From: Kiritimatiellia bacterium
Lineage (GTDB): Bacteria; Verrucomicrobiota; Kiritimatiellia; RFP12; UBA1067
Reading direction: 5' to 3'
NCBI GenBank assembly: GCA_017406465.1
Contig: JAFQYM010000036.1
Coordinates: forward strand, 1 to 64,000
Length of the DNA stretch: 64,000 bases
The position numbers were made by a program, and so were the translations under genes. The notes under the pieces were generated by a model. It was not told where the DNA came from and ran no database searches. It saw only the letters and a program-made list of their open reading frames with translations. Below are positions 49,087 to 59,008 of this stretch, piece after piece (position 1 is the stretch's first letter; each line of letters opens with the position of its first letter).

Positions 49087-51669
49087 TTAGCGCTTCAAAG
49101 TCTTTAGCGTCAGCCCAGCGAGATCCTTGCCCTTCTCTTGGAGGACAAACGACGCGATGTAGGCAACGGCAACGCAGACGACAAGGCCGATGCCGCCCAA
49201 GAGGAACGGATGGAACTTAAGCCCGAAGACGTCGCAATGGAGTATTTCGCAGCTGAAGCAGACGAAGTAGTTCGCCGCAAGCCCGAGGACCGCCGCGATA
49301 CCCTTGATGCGCGGCATGAAGACGCCCATGAAGAACAGCCCCGTCAAGCCCGCCGTCAGCATCGCGATGTACTTGTTGAAGTTGTCGAACAAGGCGCTCG
49401 ACTCCATCCTCGCGAGCGTCAAGGCCGCCATGATGCCGATGATGCCGACGACATACGTGCACACCTGGCCGCACCTGATCTGCGCCTTGCCGGAGATCCC
49501 CGGATTGAAGCGCTTGACGAAGTCGGTTACGACGGCGGTCGACGCCGAGGAGAGGTTCGCCGAAAGCGTGGATATCGTCGCCGCGAAGACCGCCGCGATC
49601 ACGAGCCCCGCGAGCCACGGCGGCATTTCAGTCGCCATGAAGATCGGCAGGACCGAGTCGCCCTTCGGCATCGTCACGTCCATCGCCTCCGGGTGCGTAT
49701 GGTAGAACGCGAAGAGCGCCATGCCGATTCCGTAGAAGACGACCTGCGCGAAAACGCTCATGCAGCCGTTGAACCACAGCGAGCGCTTCGTCGCGTTCTC
49801 GTCGGGCGTCGCGATGTAGCGCTGGATGACGCACTGGTCGCTCGTATAGGAAGAGAGGTTCGAGATAAGCCCCTGCACCGCGACGACCCAGAAGACGGGC
49901 TGCGTCAGGATGAAGCGGAAATCCCACATGGTGTTTTTGTTGTAGGTGCTCGCGACATTCCAGAACGTCGAGAAGTGCTCGCCCGGCGCGCCCGTCTTCA
50001 GGATGAGAAGGACGAGAACCGACACCGCGCCGCCCATAAGGACGATACCCTGGACGAAGTCGGACCAAATGACCGCCTCGAGTCCGCCGAGCGAACAGTA
50101 GACCATCGTGAGGATACCGCAGATCAAGATACACGCGTCGATGGAGATTCCCGTAACGGCATTAAGCGCAATCGCGGGGAGCAGCGTCACGACCGCCACG
50201 CGGCATACCATGAAGACGACGAACGCCGCAGAGCCGAAGAGCCGGACACCCAGATTGAAGCGCTTTTCGAGGTATTCGTATGCCGAGGTTATGCCGAGCC
50301 GGCAGAAGAACGGCAGGTAGTAGTAGATTGCGACAGGCGCCATACCGATGATGAAGAACGCCATCACGAAGTAGCGCCAGTCCTGGAGATACGCCTGCGT
50401 CGGTATTGCGATGAAGGTGATCGAAGAAAGCATCGTCGCGAAGATCGACATTCCGGCGACATACCACGGTATGCGGTTTCCGCCGCGGAAGTAGTCGTTC
50501 TCGTCCTTCTTCTTGAAGATGAAGAAGCACGCCATGCCGACCATCAAGAGAGCGTAGACACCGACAACTGCCCACGCCATCGCGCCGAACTTGCCGGTCT
50601 TCCTGAAGCTTGCGACTGAAACAGCGTCCGTCCTTGTCGCCGGCGCAATTTCGCCGCCCGCGATAATAAGCGTGTACTGCTCAGGAGTCTTTCCCGGCTT
50701 GATGCCCGCCGCCGCGCCGCAGCGCGGCGAATCTGCCGCGGCGATTTCGCCATACTCGCACCACGCGTCGGTCACGCAGTTGTAGGCGAGGATTTTGCGC
50801 TGCCAGCCGAGCTTCACGGGGTCGGTTTCCTTCGAGCCGTTGATCGCGCGGTCTATCCACCCCTTCTCGCCGAAGCCTCCGACGAGCAGGATATGCTGGT
50901 GTCCGCTCGGCAGAAACGCCGCGCCAATCGTCGTCGTGTTTTCCGGCAGAGGCGAGAGCGTCTTCCAGGGCGTGGACTGGGACATCTGAGACGACTGAGA
51001 CAACTGGGACAAAACAAGCGCGTAGCCATCGTGGAGCGGCTGCTTTGTCGCGGCGTCGAATCCACCATAGACGACGAGCATCTTTTCTTTTTGGTCGCCG
51101 TTCTGTATCGCCGCGACCATCTGCGCGCGCGCGGGTCCAGGCAGCTCGGCGACAAGCTGCCACTCGCCCTTCTCGGCAGCGAGATCGAGCGCATACACCT
51201 TCTTCGACGCAACGACATAGACCTTCGCGCCATCAGCAGCAGCCGCGCCCATCACGACTGGCTCTGGCAAGTCGGGTAGCCGCTCAACATGGTAGGGCTC
51301 GCTCTCCGAGCGGGCCGCCGCAAGCAGAAACGCCTCAACAAATGTCTCCTGAAAGTCCGTTCCACCAGCGCAGAATATGCCGTTCGGAGTCTCGCAGCAC
51401 ACGCCCTCGGCCACTGGATGCGGCAGTTCGCCAACCTTATTCCACGTTCCGTCCATTTCGCGAACAGTTACGTCCGCGCTATACATCTTCTCCCCGCCCT
51501 CGAAATAGCTGCCGCCAGCGACGAGGAATCGCCCATCAGACAAGAATCCGGAAAATGGCCGTGCGACCTTCGCGGGCATTGTCTCGCCCGCCTTCCAGTC
51601 AACCTCGACCGGCGTCGCAAACGCAGCGGTAGTGACAAACCCTACGACTAGTAAAAGGAGTTTCTTCAT
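49087..51669 (-). CDS. Kelch (NanM-like) domain fused to a sodium:solute symporter
   Basis: An 860-residue protein. A signal peptide (MKKLLLLVVGFVTTAAFA) precedes about 340 residues of Kelch repeats (LVAGGSYFEGGEKMYS, LPHPVAEGVC, MLVVYGGFDA, ILLVGGFGEKG) like the cyclically permuted Neu5Ac mutarotase NanM. Residues about 370-860 carry 13-14 membrane segments of the SSS family (GGNRIPWYVAGMSIFATMLS, SLGGLEAVIWSDFVQG, NLSSYTSDQCVIQRY). It would convert the alpha anomer released by sialidase outside the inner membrane and import Neu5Ac with Na+. Starts 16 bp after the sialidase gene. Confidence 0.85.
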   Translation of the reverse strand: MKKLLLLVVGFVTTAAFATPVEVDWKAGETMPAKVARPFSGFLSDGRFLVAGGSYFEGGEKMYSADVTVREMDGTWNKVGELPHPVAEGVCCETPNGIFCAGGTDFQETFVEAFLLAAARSESEPYHVERLPDLPEPVVMGAAAADGAKVYVVASKKVYALDLAAEKGEWQLVAELPGPARAQMVAAIQNGDQKEKMLVVYGGFDAATKQPLHDGYALVLSQLSQSSQMSQSTPWKTLSPLPENTTTIGAAFLPSGHQHILLVGGFGEKGWIDRAINGSKETDPVKLGWQRKILAYNCVTDAWCEYGEIAAADSPRCGAAAGIKPGKTPEQYTLIIAGGEIAPATRTDAVSVASFRKTGKFGAMAWAVVGVYALLMVGMACFFIFKKKDENDYFRGGNRIPWYVAGMSIFATMLSSITFIAIPTQAYLQDWRYFVMAFFIIGMAPVAIYYYLPFFCRLGITSAYEYLEKRFNLGVRLFGSAAFVVFMVCRVAVVTLLPAIALNAVTGISIDACILICGILTMVYCSLGGLEAVIWSDFVQGIVLMGGAVSVLVLLILKTGAPGEHFSTFWNVASTYNKNTMWDFRFILTQPVFWVVAVQGLISNLSSYTSDQCVIQRYIATPDENATKRSLWFNGCMSVFAQVVFYGIGMALFAFYHTHPEAMDVTMPKGDSVLPIFMATEMPPWLAGLVIAAVFAATISTLSANLSSASTAVVTDFVKRFNPGISGKAQIRCGQVCTYVVGIIGIMAALTLARMESSALFDNFNKYIAMLTAGLTGLFFMGVFMPRIKGIAAVLGLAANYFVCFSCEILHCDVFGLKFHPFLLGGIGLVVCVAVAYIASFVLQEKGKDLAGLTLKTLKR

Positions 51670-51685
51670 CTGTGCTTCCCTTTCA

Positions 51686-53572
51686 TCACTTGAGCTGCGC
51701 CTTTATGTCGGCAAGCGGCACAGTCGTGAAGTTGATCGTCGCGTAGCCCGCACCCTCGTAGAGCACGCCTATGTCGCCGTTCGGGAGAATCGTCATGTCG
51801 GAATACGCAGCGCCCTTCGGCTCAATGCAGATTCCGTCGCTCCACGTATTGCCGTCGTCAGCCGACACGCGAAGATAGAGAAGCGCACGGCGGTTGGGGC
51901 TCTTGCAGTTCGAAAATAGAAGCGCCTTGCCGTAGCGCATGATCTGCGCGTTGCACTGGGGATCCTCAAGCGTCTTGTCGTAGCGCGACTTCCAGGTCTT
52001 GCCGCAGTCCTTAGTGACGTGAATCTGCCTGCCGCCGCCGCGCCAGCGGGAGTTGATCATCCACGAGCCGTCCGAAAGCTCCACGACCTTGCATTCGTCG
52101 CCGTTCTTGACGGGCTTGCCGAAGGGCTTCCACGTCTTGCCGTGGTCGTCAGACCCGAAGAGCGCGTTGCCGTCGTTCACGTGGACGATCGTGTGGAGGA
52201 GCGTGCCGTCCTTCGCCTGGATTCCGGAGCCGGACGTGATGAAGATAAACCCACCCTCCCTGTCGCGCTTTCCAAAGGGCCATTCGGGGAAAGCGATGTC
52301 GCTCGAAATGTCGCGCGGCTTCGACCATGTCTTGCCGTTGTCGGACGATTCCTGCACGTAGAACTGGAACACCCCGTGGCGCTTCTTAGATTCCCACACG
52401 TTGTAGAAGAGGAATATCTTCTTCGTCTCCGCGTCGACGACGAACGACGGGTCCGATCCCGCCCAGTGCTCGTCGTCGTTCCAGGCCCACTTCCAGGTGA
52501 AAACCGGCTCAGTCCACGTCTTGCCGCCGTCGGACGAGCGGCGGACCGCGATGTTTATCGGCTTCGCGTGATTGAGGTCGCCACCGCCTTCATGCCGCGC
52601 GTCGCAGACCGCCACGAGGTCGCCGTTTGGCGCGGTGCAGAGCGCGGGGATTCTGTAGACGGCGGTCTTGACTCCCTCGACGGCGTCGCCACCCTTGAAG
52701 AGGACCTGCTTGGAGTTCACGAGAGCGTCAAGCGCACGGCAGGCGTCTGGACGAGGACCGACCTTGGTCTTCGCGTTCGCAAACAGCTTGATGTTCTTGT
52801 TCTCGGTGTCGCCGCCAGTCGTGAGGGCAAAGCCGTTCTCGACCACCTCCGCGTCGATTGTCATGATTGGATTCTTGTCGGCCGTAAAGCGCCCGTCCTC
52901 AATCGCCTTCCACTCTCCGCCAATCGGCTTTGCAAAGAAGTTCGTGAACCTCGCGCGGCGAACCCGGCTGCGCGACTCCTCGTTGCGGCGGAAGTCCTCG
53001 ACGAAGCTGTAGACGTTCTTGATGGCATGGGCGCCTTTCGTCTGCAGCGTGGTGAAAGTCGCAATCTTGAACCATGCGCCGTCTCGGAAGAGATAGGCCG
53101 AGAACGCCGTCCTGTAGTCACCGTCCTGTTTGGCATGCAGGGCGAAGCGATAGGTCTCGCCAATCTTCCAGTCAAACGGCATCAAGGACTTCCCGCCAGT
53201 GCCCTCGCCGCCAAAACGGCTGATCGTCACGCCCTCGCCCGCATACAGGTTCTTCGTGCGAACCTTCTCGTCCACGCCGTCGGCCTTCGCCTTGAAGTCG
53301 AACGGATCGCCAGGATCCCACACAGAGAAGATTGCGACCTTCTTTCCGTCGTAGAGTTCCTGAATGCCGCAGTAGCCGCAGCTAAAGCATATCGCGGCAA
53401 AGTAGCTGCCGGGGACGGACTTCTCTACCGTCACCTCACCGTATACCCACTCGACGTCAGGCGTGGGATGCCACATGTGTACCGAGCGCGCGGATATCGG
53501 ACTTGGAGCCGCGACAACGGAAACGGCAATACAAGACGCAAAAACAGCAAACACCTTCTTCAGATTGTCCAT
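51686..53572 (-). CDS. Exo-sialidase with N-terminal DUF3472 domain
   Basis: A 628-residue secreted enzyme (signal peptide 1-22). Residues about 30-240 resemble DUF3472 (GGKSLMPFDWKIGETYRFAL, FKIATFTT). From 300 on it is a GH33-type sialidase: YRIP at 306-309 (first Arg of the Arg triad), then five Asp boxes (SSDGGKTWTE, SSDNGKTWSK, GSDDHGKTW, TKDCGKTW, SADDGNTW). It would cleave terminal sialic acids from host glycans. AAGGGGG precedes the start. First gene of the operon with the Kelch-SSS transporter. Confidence 0.92.
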   Translation of the reverse strand: MDNLKKVFAVFASCIAVSVVAAPSPISARSVHMWHPTPDVEWVYGEVTVEKSVPGSYFAAICFSCGYCGIQELYDGKKVAIFSVWDPGDPFDFKAKADGVDEKVRTKNLYAGEGVTISRFGGEGTGGKSLMPFDWKIGETYRFALHAKQDGDYRTAFSAYLFRDGAWFKIATFTTLQTKGAHAIKNVYSFVEDFRRNEESRSRVRRARFTNFFAKPIGGEWKAIEDGRFTADKNPIMTIDAEVVENGFALTTGGDTENKNIKLFANAKTKVGPRPDACRALDALVNSKQVLFKGGDAVEGVKTAVYRIPALCTAPNGDLVAVCDARHEGGGDLNHAKPINIAVRRSSDGGKTWTEPVFTWKWAWNDDEHWAGSDPSFVVDAETKKIFLFYNVWESKKRHGVFQFYVQESSDNGKTWSKPRDISSDIAFPEWPFGKRDREGGFIFITSGSGIQAKDGTLLHTIVHVNDGNALFGSDDHGKTWKPFGKPVKNGDECKVVELSDGSWMINSRWRGGGRQIHVTKDCGKTWKSRYDKTLEDPQCNAQIMRYGKALLFSNCKSPNRRALLYLRVSADDGNTWSDGICIEPKGAAYSDMTILPNGDIGVLYEGAGYATINFTTVPLADIKAQLK

Positions 53573-53610
53573 CGTGGCCCCCTTGCTATAGGATTTGGAA
53601 GTTTGAAAGC

Positions 53611-53640
53611 ATTATACTAAATATTTACATAATAAGACAA
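53611..53640 (-). promoter_or_regulatory. Sialidase operon promoter
   Basis: TTGTCT (53640-53635), 18-bp spacer, TATAAT (53616-53611), leader of about 33 nt. It begins 15 bp after the stop of the metalloprotease gene. Confidence 0.7.
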
Positions 53641-53654
53641 CCGTTATTTGGCCG

Positions 53655-56600
53655 CTATCGGATGACCGCGGCTGCTCCGATGATGCGTCGCTCAACAAAT
53701 TGGATGTCCTTGATCCACACGGCATCGTCGGTCTCCGGCGTGCCGTCCTTGTATTCTTCGGGATCGTTCATCGCAAAGCGCTGAGAGAAGACGAATACAA
53801 CCTCATGCGTTCCCTCGGGGATGTCCACCTGCGCATCCGTCCAACTATTCGTGCATTCTGTCTGCGTGATGACCGGCGAATCGTCCAAAAGGACATCGAA
53901 GTGCGAATAGTTGTTGCCGGCAACGCTCACGCCGCCAAAGTACGACTTGTACTTGAAGCGGAGAACTTTCGGCCCAATAATCGTCGCCTTGAGCGGAGTG
54001 GTGCACTGATACTGATAGTCCGTCTGGTTGAAGCTGCGGATAGCGTCGCCCTCGACAAACCACGGATACTTCCGGCCAGTCTGCCAGACGGCATTGCCAG
54101 TCGAAAAGCTTCCGTCAAGCTCGATTGCCGCACCATCCCTCCACTTGGCCACCTCGCCGCAGGTCTCGCGCAAAACCCTTGCATTGTCGTTGGTCGCGTC
54201 GCCAAGCATAAAGCCAAACTCCGTGGACGTGGTCGAGAAATACCACGACGCGTCATTGTCTCCGCCGTATGCCATGATCGTGTGGCGCGTCACATTGCCA
54301 TCCTTGAAGTAGAACCCCCTTCCATACTCAAACGGAGAATTGATTATGTTCTGCTTCCTTGCGTGTCCGCATCCCATGTTGTGCGCGTTCTCGTGGATCA
54401 TCGTATGCTGCTTGCCAGTGTCGACCGCCCTGATGCTGCATACGCTGAATGCGCATTCATGCTGGCTCGCTACGTCGTATGGATAATTGAGCGGCGAGCT
54501 ATTCCCGAGCGTGTTGCCGGTCACATCCACCAGCAGCGTCACTGTGTCCGCACCATAAAGCTCGCGCGCGGCGCGCAAGCTGACGGCCGACCCCGTGCCA
54601 GCCGCAATCAATGCAGGCGCCGTGTCGATATTGTCGTACACGCCATTAACTTTGCAGACTCCTGCAAGGCGATAGGAATAATACCGGTCGAGACGGTTGG
54701 TCGCAAGCACCGCATTCATCTTCTCGATCTGCGTCGCGGCAAATTCCGAGAGCGCCACGCCCTTGTTCGCAACATACGCCTGCGCCCCGTTGTCGTATGC
54801 CACAAGCACATCAACCGTCGCTGGCGTTTCCGGCGGTTCAGGGTCATCGCCATCAGTCGCCATAGACGCCATCACCGCCGCTTCCGAAACCGCCCTGTCA
54901 CTCGTTCCAAGTGCGATATGCGAGGCATAGAGCGAGAAGTCCTTGGCGGGATTGGGATAGTCGCACAATGACGAACCGCGCCAGAAATGATAGGGCCCGC
55001 AACCGAACGTAACGGGAGAGATCACTGTGTTGTAGCTGCTGGACAACGATGTCTCCTTCAGAAGCGCAACGCCATCTTGATAGAAAGCGACCCCATCCCC
55101 GCTCTTGAAAGTAAGAGTATAGAGGTGCGGCTTAGATACGTCAAGTGATGTTTCGGCAAGGCGCACGGCTGGATAGCTGGCAAGAGAATTGTCTGCGCTC
55201 CTGATGTAGAACTTGCCGCCACCGTCGTATTCGGCTTGCAATCCGCACTTTGCGGCACCTTGCTGCACCCACATGCCGCAAACCGTTCCGACAGCATCCG
55301 ACGGGAAGGAGGCCATCACCGAAACCGATGCTTCACCGGTGGTCTCGCCGAATGTCGCCTCGACAACAGTCTCGTCAAGGGCAAGCGCACCAGACGGAGC
55401 AAGCGGGAATACTCGCGGAATTACGCCTGGCACATTCAGTCCGTAGGCAATGCTGCCGCCAGACGCTGTCATGTGCGGCGCAGGCTCGTCCGAAAGAATA
55501 TCCAAAACTGCAGCCTCGCGAATGACAAGTCCCGCATACGGATAGCGCGGCGAATCCTCTGCTGTCGCACCGAACGTCACACTGTTGACGCTTTCACCGC
55601 TAAACACGAGTCCAGTCGCAACGTATGCAACTTTGCCGTCGAGCAAGACACGCGTGCCACCACTGCCATTTGAATAGTAGCCGATTTGCAATAGATGTTC
55701 GCCCGTCGCAAGGACGATGTCATTCGTCTGGTTTGCCGTGGTCCCCAGCGAACCATTGACTCCGATCCACCGGCAATTCAGCTTTCCAGTAGTTTCACGC
55801 ACACAATAAATCTTATAATCGCCAACCCTCCATGAGCAGATGGTTGCGACATCGGATGGCGATGACTCGGGCACAACGACCTTGACGGCGATTGAGACCG
55901 CCTTGGTAGAAAGCCCGTCTAGGACAATCGGCGACGCAGCGATTCTCGCACCGCCTCCTTCCGCAACCGTCGCGTCGTCCGGCATCGCGAGCGCAAGCGA
56001 AAGATCGTTGGACACAAACGGTACGGCTTCCTCTATGGCCGACTTCTCGACAACCTTCGCATAAAGCGTGTTGTTCGATACCTCAAGTTGCCACTTGAGC
56101 CCCTTGGCCAGTTCTGGGAGCCGACTCGTCTTGGCGTTCTTTGCATCGCTGATTCCGGCATTGCCCTTAAGAAGCGGATAGGACGCTCCGGCCGCAAGGT
56201 TGTCCGCTCCCGCAAGTTCAAAGTAGACACCGGAAACCGAAACATCATTTGTCGCTACGATCGGTGGCTCGGACGCGGCAGAAACGGAAATCGTCGCAGC
56301 TTCGTCGAGCGTCAGCATCGGCACCTTTAGCGAGCAGCCGCTATTGACTTTAAGCGTCGCATTGCTCGCGACAATCCAGCCAAGGCCATAAAGCGCAGTA
56401 CCCGACGAATAGCCAACAGCCAACGCGCCCGCTTCAATGTCCGTAACGCCCGAGTGCTTAAGTTCGGCATTGGCTGCAAGCGTTCCGCCGCCGCGCTTGA
56501 CAATGCCCCAGCCGGACGTGTCGCTTCTGTTGTCGGTCTGGATGCCCACATTTAGGATTAGCGACTTCCCGTCAGAGACATTGATTTCAGAATCGGAATT

Positions 56601-58976
56601 GCGAATCAGGATATAGCCGCCGCCGTTGTTTTCAATGGCCGAGTTGTCGGTCACATAGACGCCCGGATTGCCCATCAGGTCAAGGCGCTTGGCGTATATC
56701 GTACCACCGCTCAAAAATAGCGTCCTGCGCAAGTGTTCCATATTATTGTATATGACGGCGCCGCCCTTCTCGATGGTCAGCGAGGTCTGGTCCATTTGGT
56801 AACCTGTACCGCCACCCATGTTGAAAACAAGCTCGCCTCCATTGCCAACTTCGAGCTTCGTCCTGCCTATCACCCCCCTGCCGCCGTTGATTGCGCCGGT
56901 CAAGACCACGGTTCCTTCACCTACGCGGAAAGTGGAGGTGCCTGAATGCCACCCATTGGTATTTAGCGCCACGAGCGCCTGCGTCTTCCCGACGCCTGGA
57001 GCCACCGTCATAATAGCGCTGGGCGCAATGTTGATCATTGTCGTAAAGCTGCCGCTATTCTCATCGACGATTTGTCCGAACGGCGCATTGAAAGTAAGCG
57101 CACATCCCGTCATATTCGTAAACGTCGTCGCAGAGAGCTGCACCGGCACATTGAACGTCACGTCGCCCGATGGTGCGAAGTTGGCATTGGGAATAGTGAT
57201 CTTTGCATCGTCGTCACCACCATCAAATGCGTACGCAGTCTCGATGGATGAAAACGCAACAGAGCCCGGCGCAACCGCACCCTTTACCGTTACAGTCGCA
57301 CACGAAACCCCGGCAAGATCTGGGAACATCACCGCGTCACCCGAAAAATAGCTGTTACCAGTCCATGGCAACACGTAACTGTCATTGTTTAACCAAAGAC
57401 CATTGCCGTCCGAATCGCCCGACCAAGTGAGGCCGTCGTGCAAGGTTATAGAACGAACAGACTGCGCCACGCCGTCGACTACCGCACATGCCGTAAGCGT
57501 CTTCGGACCGGTTACGAGATACATATATACGTTTGTGCCAGATCCGCCATGCAAGGATCCTGTCGTCGGAGTAGACCTGTCAAGCGTATAGTAGATTTCG
57601 GCCGCTGGATTCGAATTGGTTAGCGTTACATAGCACGAGCTGTAAAAATACGATCCGTCCGCAATGTCGTTCCCGCTGTCATCCACAAACCGCACATCCC
57701 AGTCGTACGGCAACATATGCTCGCGAAGCCCCGCAATGTCGTCATAAGTCTGCAACAAAGTACCGCGGTTGTTGTTGACTCCCTCAACACCCAAGGCGCA
57801 ACCGTACTCCGACGGCGAAATCTCAGGCGTGGAAAAGTAGGGAACAGGATTATAATACCCATCATTGTCCCCACTATATGTGTAGGCCATTACCGTACCT
57901 CGCAAGACGTTGTTAGCATCGGCAAAATGGTAGCCGCATGAATCTGAATAGCGGCCGGGCCCAGAATTAGATCCTTGCCGGTTGCTGTGTCCGCAACCCA
58001 TGTTGTGCCCTGTTTCGTGGCTCATCGTATAGCGGCTGTAGACCGTGTTAATGTCGCAGACGTTGTAGGCGTAGGTATCGAATTTTGAAGGCACGTCATA
58101 ACCACCGGACAAGTAGTATCCATAGGCAATGCCAGTAGTGGTGCCGCTTGTCTTGTCTATAAGCAAGGTTGTGGTATCTGCGCCAAACTTCTCCCTCAAC
58201 TGAGAAATCTTCGCCAGCTTGCCTTCGCTTGCGCGCAAACTGCCAAGAAGCGCACCGTTGATCGCAGACCACTTGTCGTCTATCTCCACAACGCCAACTA
58301 GCCGATAGCAGAACTTGTCGTCAAGCTGAGAATTGGCGAGCACCGTGTTCATCTTGGCGACAGCATAGTCAGCAAATTCCTCGATGCTGTCGAACCCAAG
58401 TTGTGTACACTTCACTTTCGCGCCCTGGTCGAAGGCGACAAGGATATCGACCACGCTCTTCTGAGCGGCGAAGAGAAGTACCGAACCAGTTTCCTTGAGA
58501 ACTGGCGATTTCTTGACCGTCTTGACGGCAGGAGTCTCTGTCTGCGAAGCATCGGACACATCGTTCGTTACTGTCGCGGCGCATGTGGCGCACTCGTCGG
58601 GTTCTTGCACCTTGTCCAACGAGGAAAACGACTTCTTGCCGTCCTTCACGACAAAGGTATAGATTTTCCCTGCGGCGAAGTCGTCAACCGTGATGCGCAG
58701 CTTGCCTACGCCAAACTTTACGACTGCGCCGGCACCAGTCGCGCCGTCCTTTGCGATAAACGACTGACCGGCGATACCGGCCGGCGGCGCGGAGACTATG
58801 TCGAGCGAAAGCGAGACGCCACCTGGCCCACTAAGGAGCAATTTGTCGCCAACGGCGAAAGCAGGAACGGAATCGACCGCCTCTCCACTGCTAGAAAAAT
58901 CATATAAAAACTCAGATGCCGAAGCATTAAAGCCAAGGGCAAAAGCGAGCGCCGCTGTTACGATCGTCCGTTTCAT
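53655..58976 (-). CDS. Large secreted protein with two zincin metalloprotease domains
   Basis: A 1,773-residue protein with signal peptide (MKRTIVTAALAFALGFNASA). Two separate HExxHxxGxxH sites are complete: HETGHNMGCGH with H320, E321, H324 and H330, and HENAHNMGCGH with H1528, E1529, H1532 and H1538. Both are preceded by VDILVAFDQGA/VDVLVAYDNGA and a LLID/LLVD strand, as in reprolysin-like M12B or M66-type domains. Between them are beta-repeat segments and LamG-like modules (about 1030-1400). It probably cuts host glycoproteins next to the sialidase. Start at 58976, since TATAAT ends seven nt upstream. Confidence 0.85.
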   Translation of the reverse strand: MKRTIVTAALAFALGFNASASEFLYDFSSSGEAVDSVPAFAVGDKLLLSGPGGVSLSLDIVSAPPAGIAGQSFIAKDGATGAGAVVKFGVGKLRITVDDFAAGKIYTFVVKDGKKSFSSLDKVQEPDECATCAATVTNDVSDASQTETPAVKTVKKSPVLKETGSVLLFAAQKSVVDILVAFDQGAKVKCTQLGFDSIEEFADYAVAKMNTVLANSQLDDKFCYRLVGVVEIDDKWSAINGALLGSLRASEGKLAKISQLREKFGADTTTLLIDKTSGTTTGIAYGYYLSGGYDVPSKFDTYAYNVCDINTVYSRYTMSHETGHNMGCGHSNRQGSNSGPGRYSDSCGYHFADANNVLRGTVMAYTYSGDNDGYYNPVPYFSTPEISPSEYGCALGVEGVNNNRGTLLQTYDDIAGLREHMLPYDWDVRFVDDSGNDIADGSYFYSSCYVTLTNSNPAAEIYYTLDRSTPTTGSLHGGSGTNVYMYLVTGPKTLTACAVVDGVAQSVRSITLHDGLTWSGDSDGNGLWLNNDSYVLPWTGNSYFSGDAVMFPDLAGVSCATVTVKGAVAPGSVAFSSIETAYAFDGGDDDAKITIPNANFAPSGDVTFNVPVQLSATTFTNMTGCALTFNAPFGQIVDENSGSFTTMINIAPSAIMTVAPGVGKTQALVALNTNGWHSGTSTFRVGEGTVVLTGAINGGRGVIGRTKLEVGNGGELVFNMGGGTGYQMDQTSLTIEKGGAVIYNNMEHLRRTLFLSGGTIYAKRLDLMGNPGVYVTDNSAIENNGGGYILIRNSDSEINVSDGKSLILNVGIQTDNRSDTSGWGIVKRGGGTLAANAELKHSGVTDIEAGALAVGYSSGTALYGLGWIVASNATLKVNSGCSLKVPMLTLDEAATISVSAASEPPIVATNDVSVSGVYFELAGADNLAAGASYPLLKGNAGISDAKNAKTSRLPELAKGLKWQLEVSNNTLYAKVVEKSAIEEAVPFVSNDLSLALAMPDDATVAEGGGARIAASPIVLDGLSTKAVSIAVKVVVPESSPSDVATICSWRVGDYKIYCVRETTGKLNCRWIGVNGSLGTTANQTNDIVLATGEHLLQIGYYSNGSGGTRVLLDGKVAYVATGLVFSGESVNSVTFGATAEDSPRYPYAGLVIREAAVLDILSDEPAPHMTASGGSIAYGLNVPGVIPRVFPLAPSGALALDETVVEATFGETTGEASVSVMASFPSDAVGTVCGMWVQQGAAKCGLQAEYDGGGKFYIRSADNSLASYPAVRLAETSLDVSKPHLYTLTFKSGDGVAFYQDGVALLKETSLSSSYNTVISPVTFGCGPYHFWRGSSLCDYPNPAKDFSLYASHIALGTSDRAVSEAAVMASMATDGDDPEPPETPATVDVLVAYDNGAQAYVANKGVALSEFAATQIEKMNAVLATNRLDRYYSYRLAGVCKVNGVYDNIDTAPALIAAGTGSAVSLRAARELYGADTVTLLVDVTGNTLGNSSPLNYPYDVASQHECAFSVCSIRAVDTGKQHTMIHENAHNMGCGHARKQNIINSPFEYGRGFYFKDGNVTRHTIMAYGGDNDASWYFSTTSTEFGFMLGDATNDNARVLRETCGEVAKWRDGAAIELDGSFSTGNAVWQTGRKYPWFVEGDAIRSFNQTDYQYQCTTPLKATIIGPKVLRFKYKSYFGGVSVAGNNYSHFDVLLDDSPVITQTECTNSWTDAQVDIPEGTHEVVFVFSQRFAMNDPEEYKDGTPETDDAVWIKDIQFVERRIIGAAAVIR

Positions 58977-58983
58977 GGGAGAC

Positions 58984-58994
58984 ATTATACCAAA
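58984..58994 (-). promoter_or_regulatory. Metalloprotease promoter (leaderless type)
   Basis: CTTTGGTATAATG, TATAAT at 58989-58984, seven nt before ATG at 58976. The ATG overlapping the TATAAT itself (58985) cannot be in the transcript. Confidence 0.75.
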
Positions 58995-59008
58995 GTTTCA
59001 GACAGATT

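Noticed and set aside
58977-58985. ATG three codons upstream in the metalloprotease gene
   Set aside because: It overlaps the TATAAT and cannot be transcribed from that promoter.
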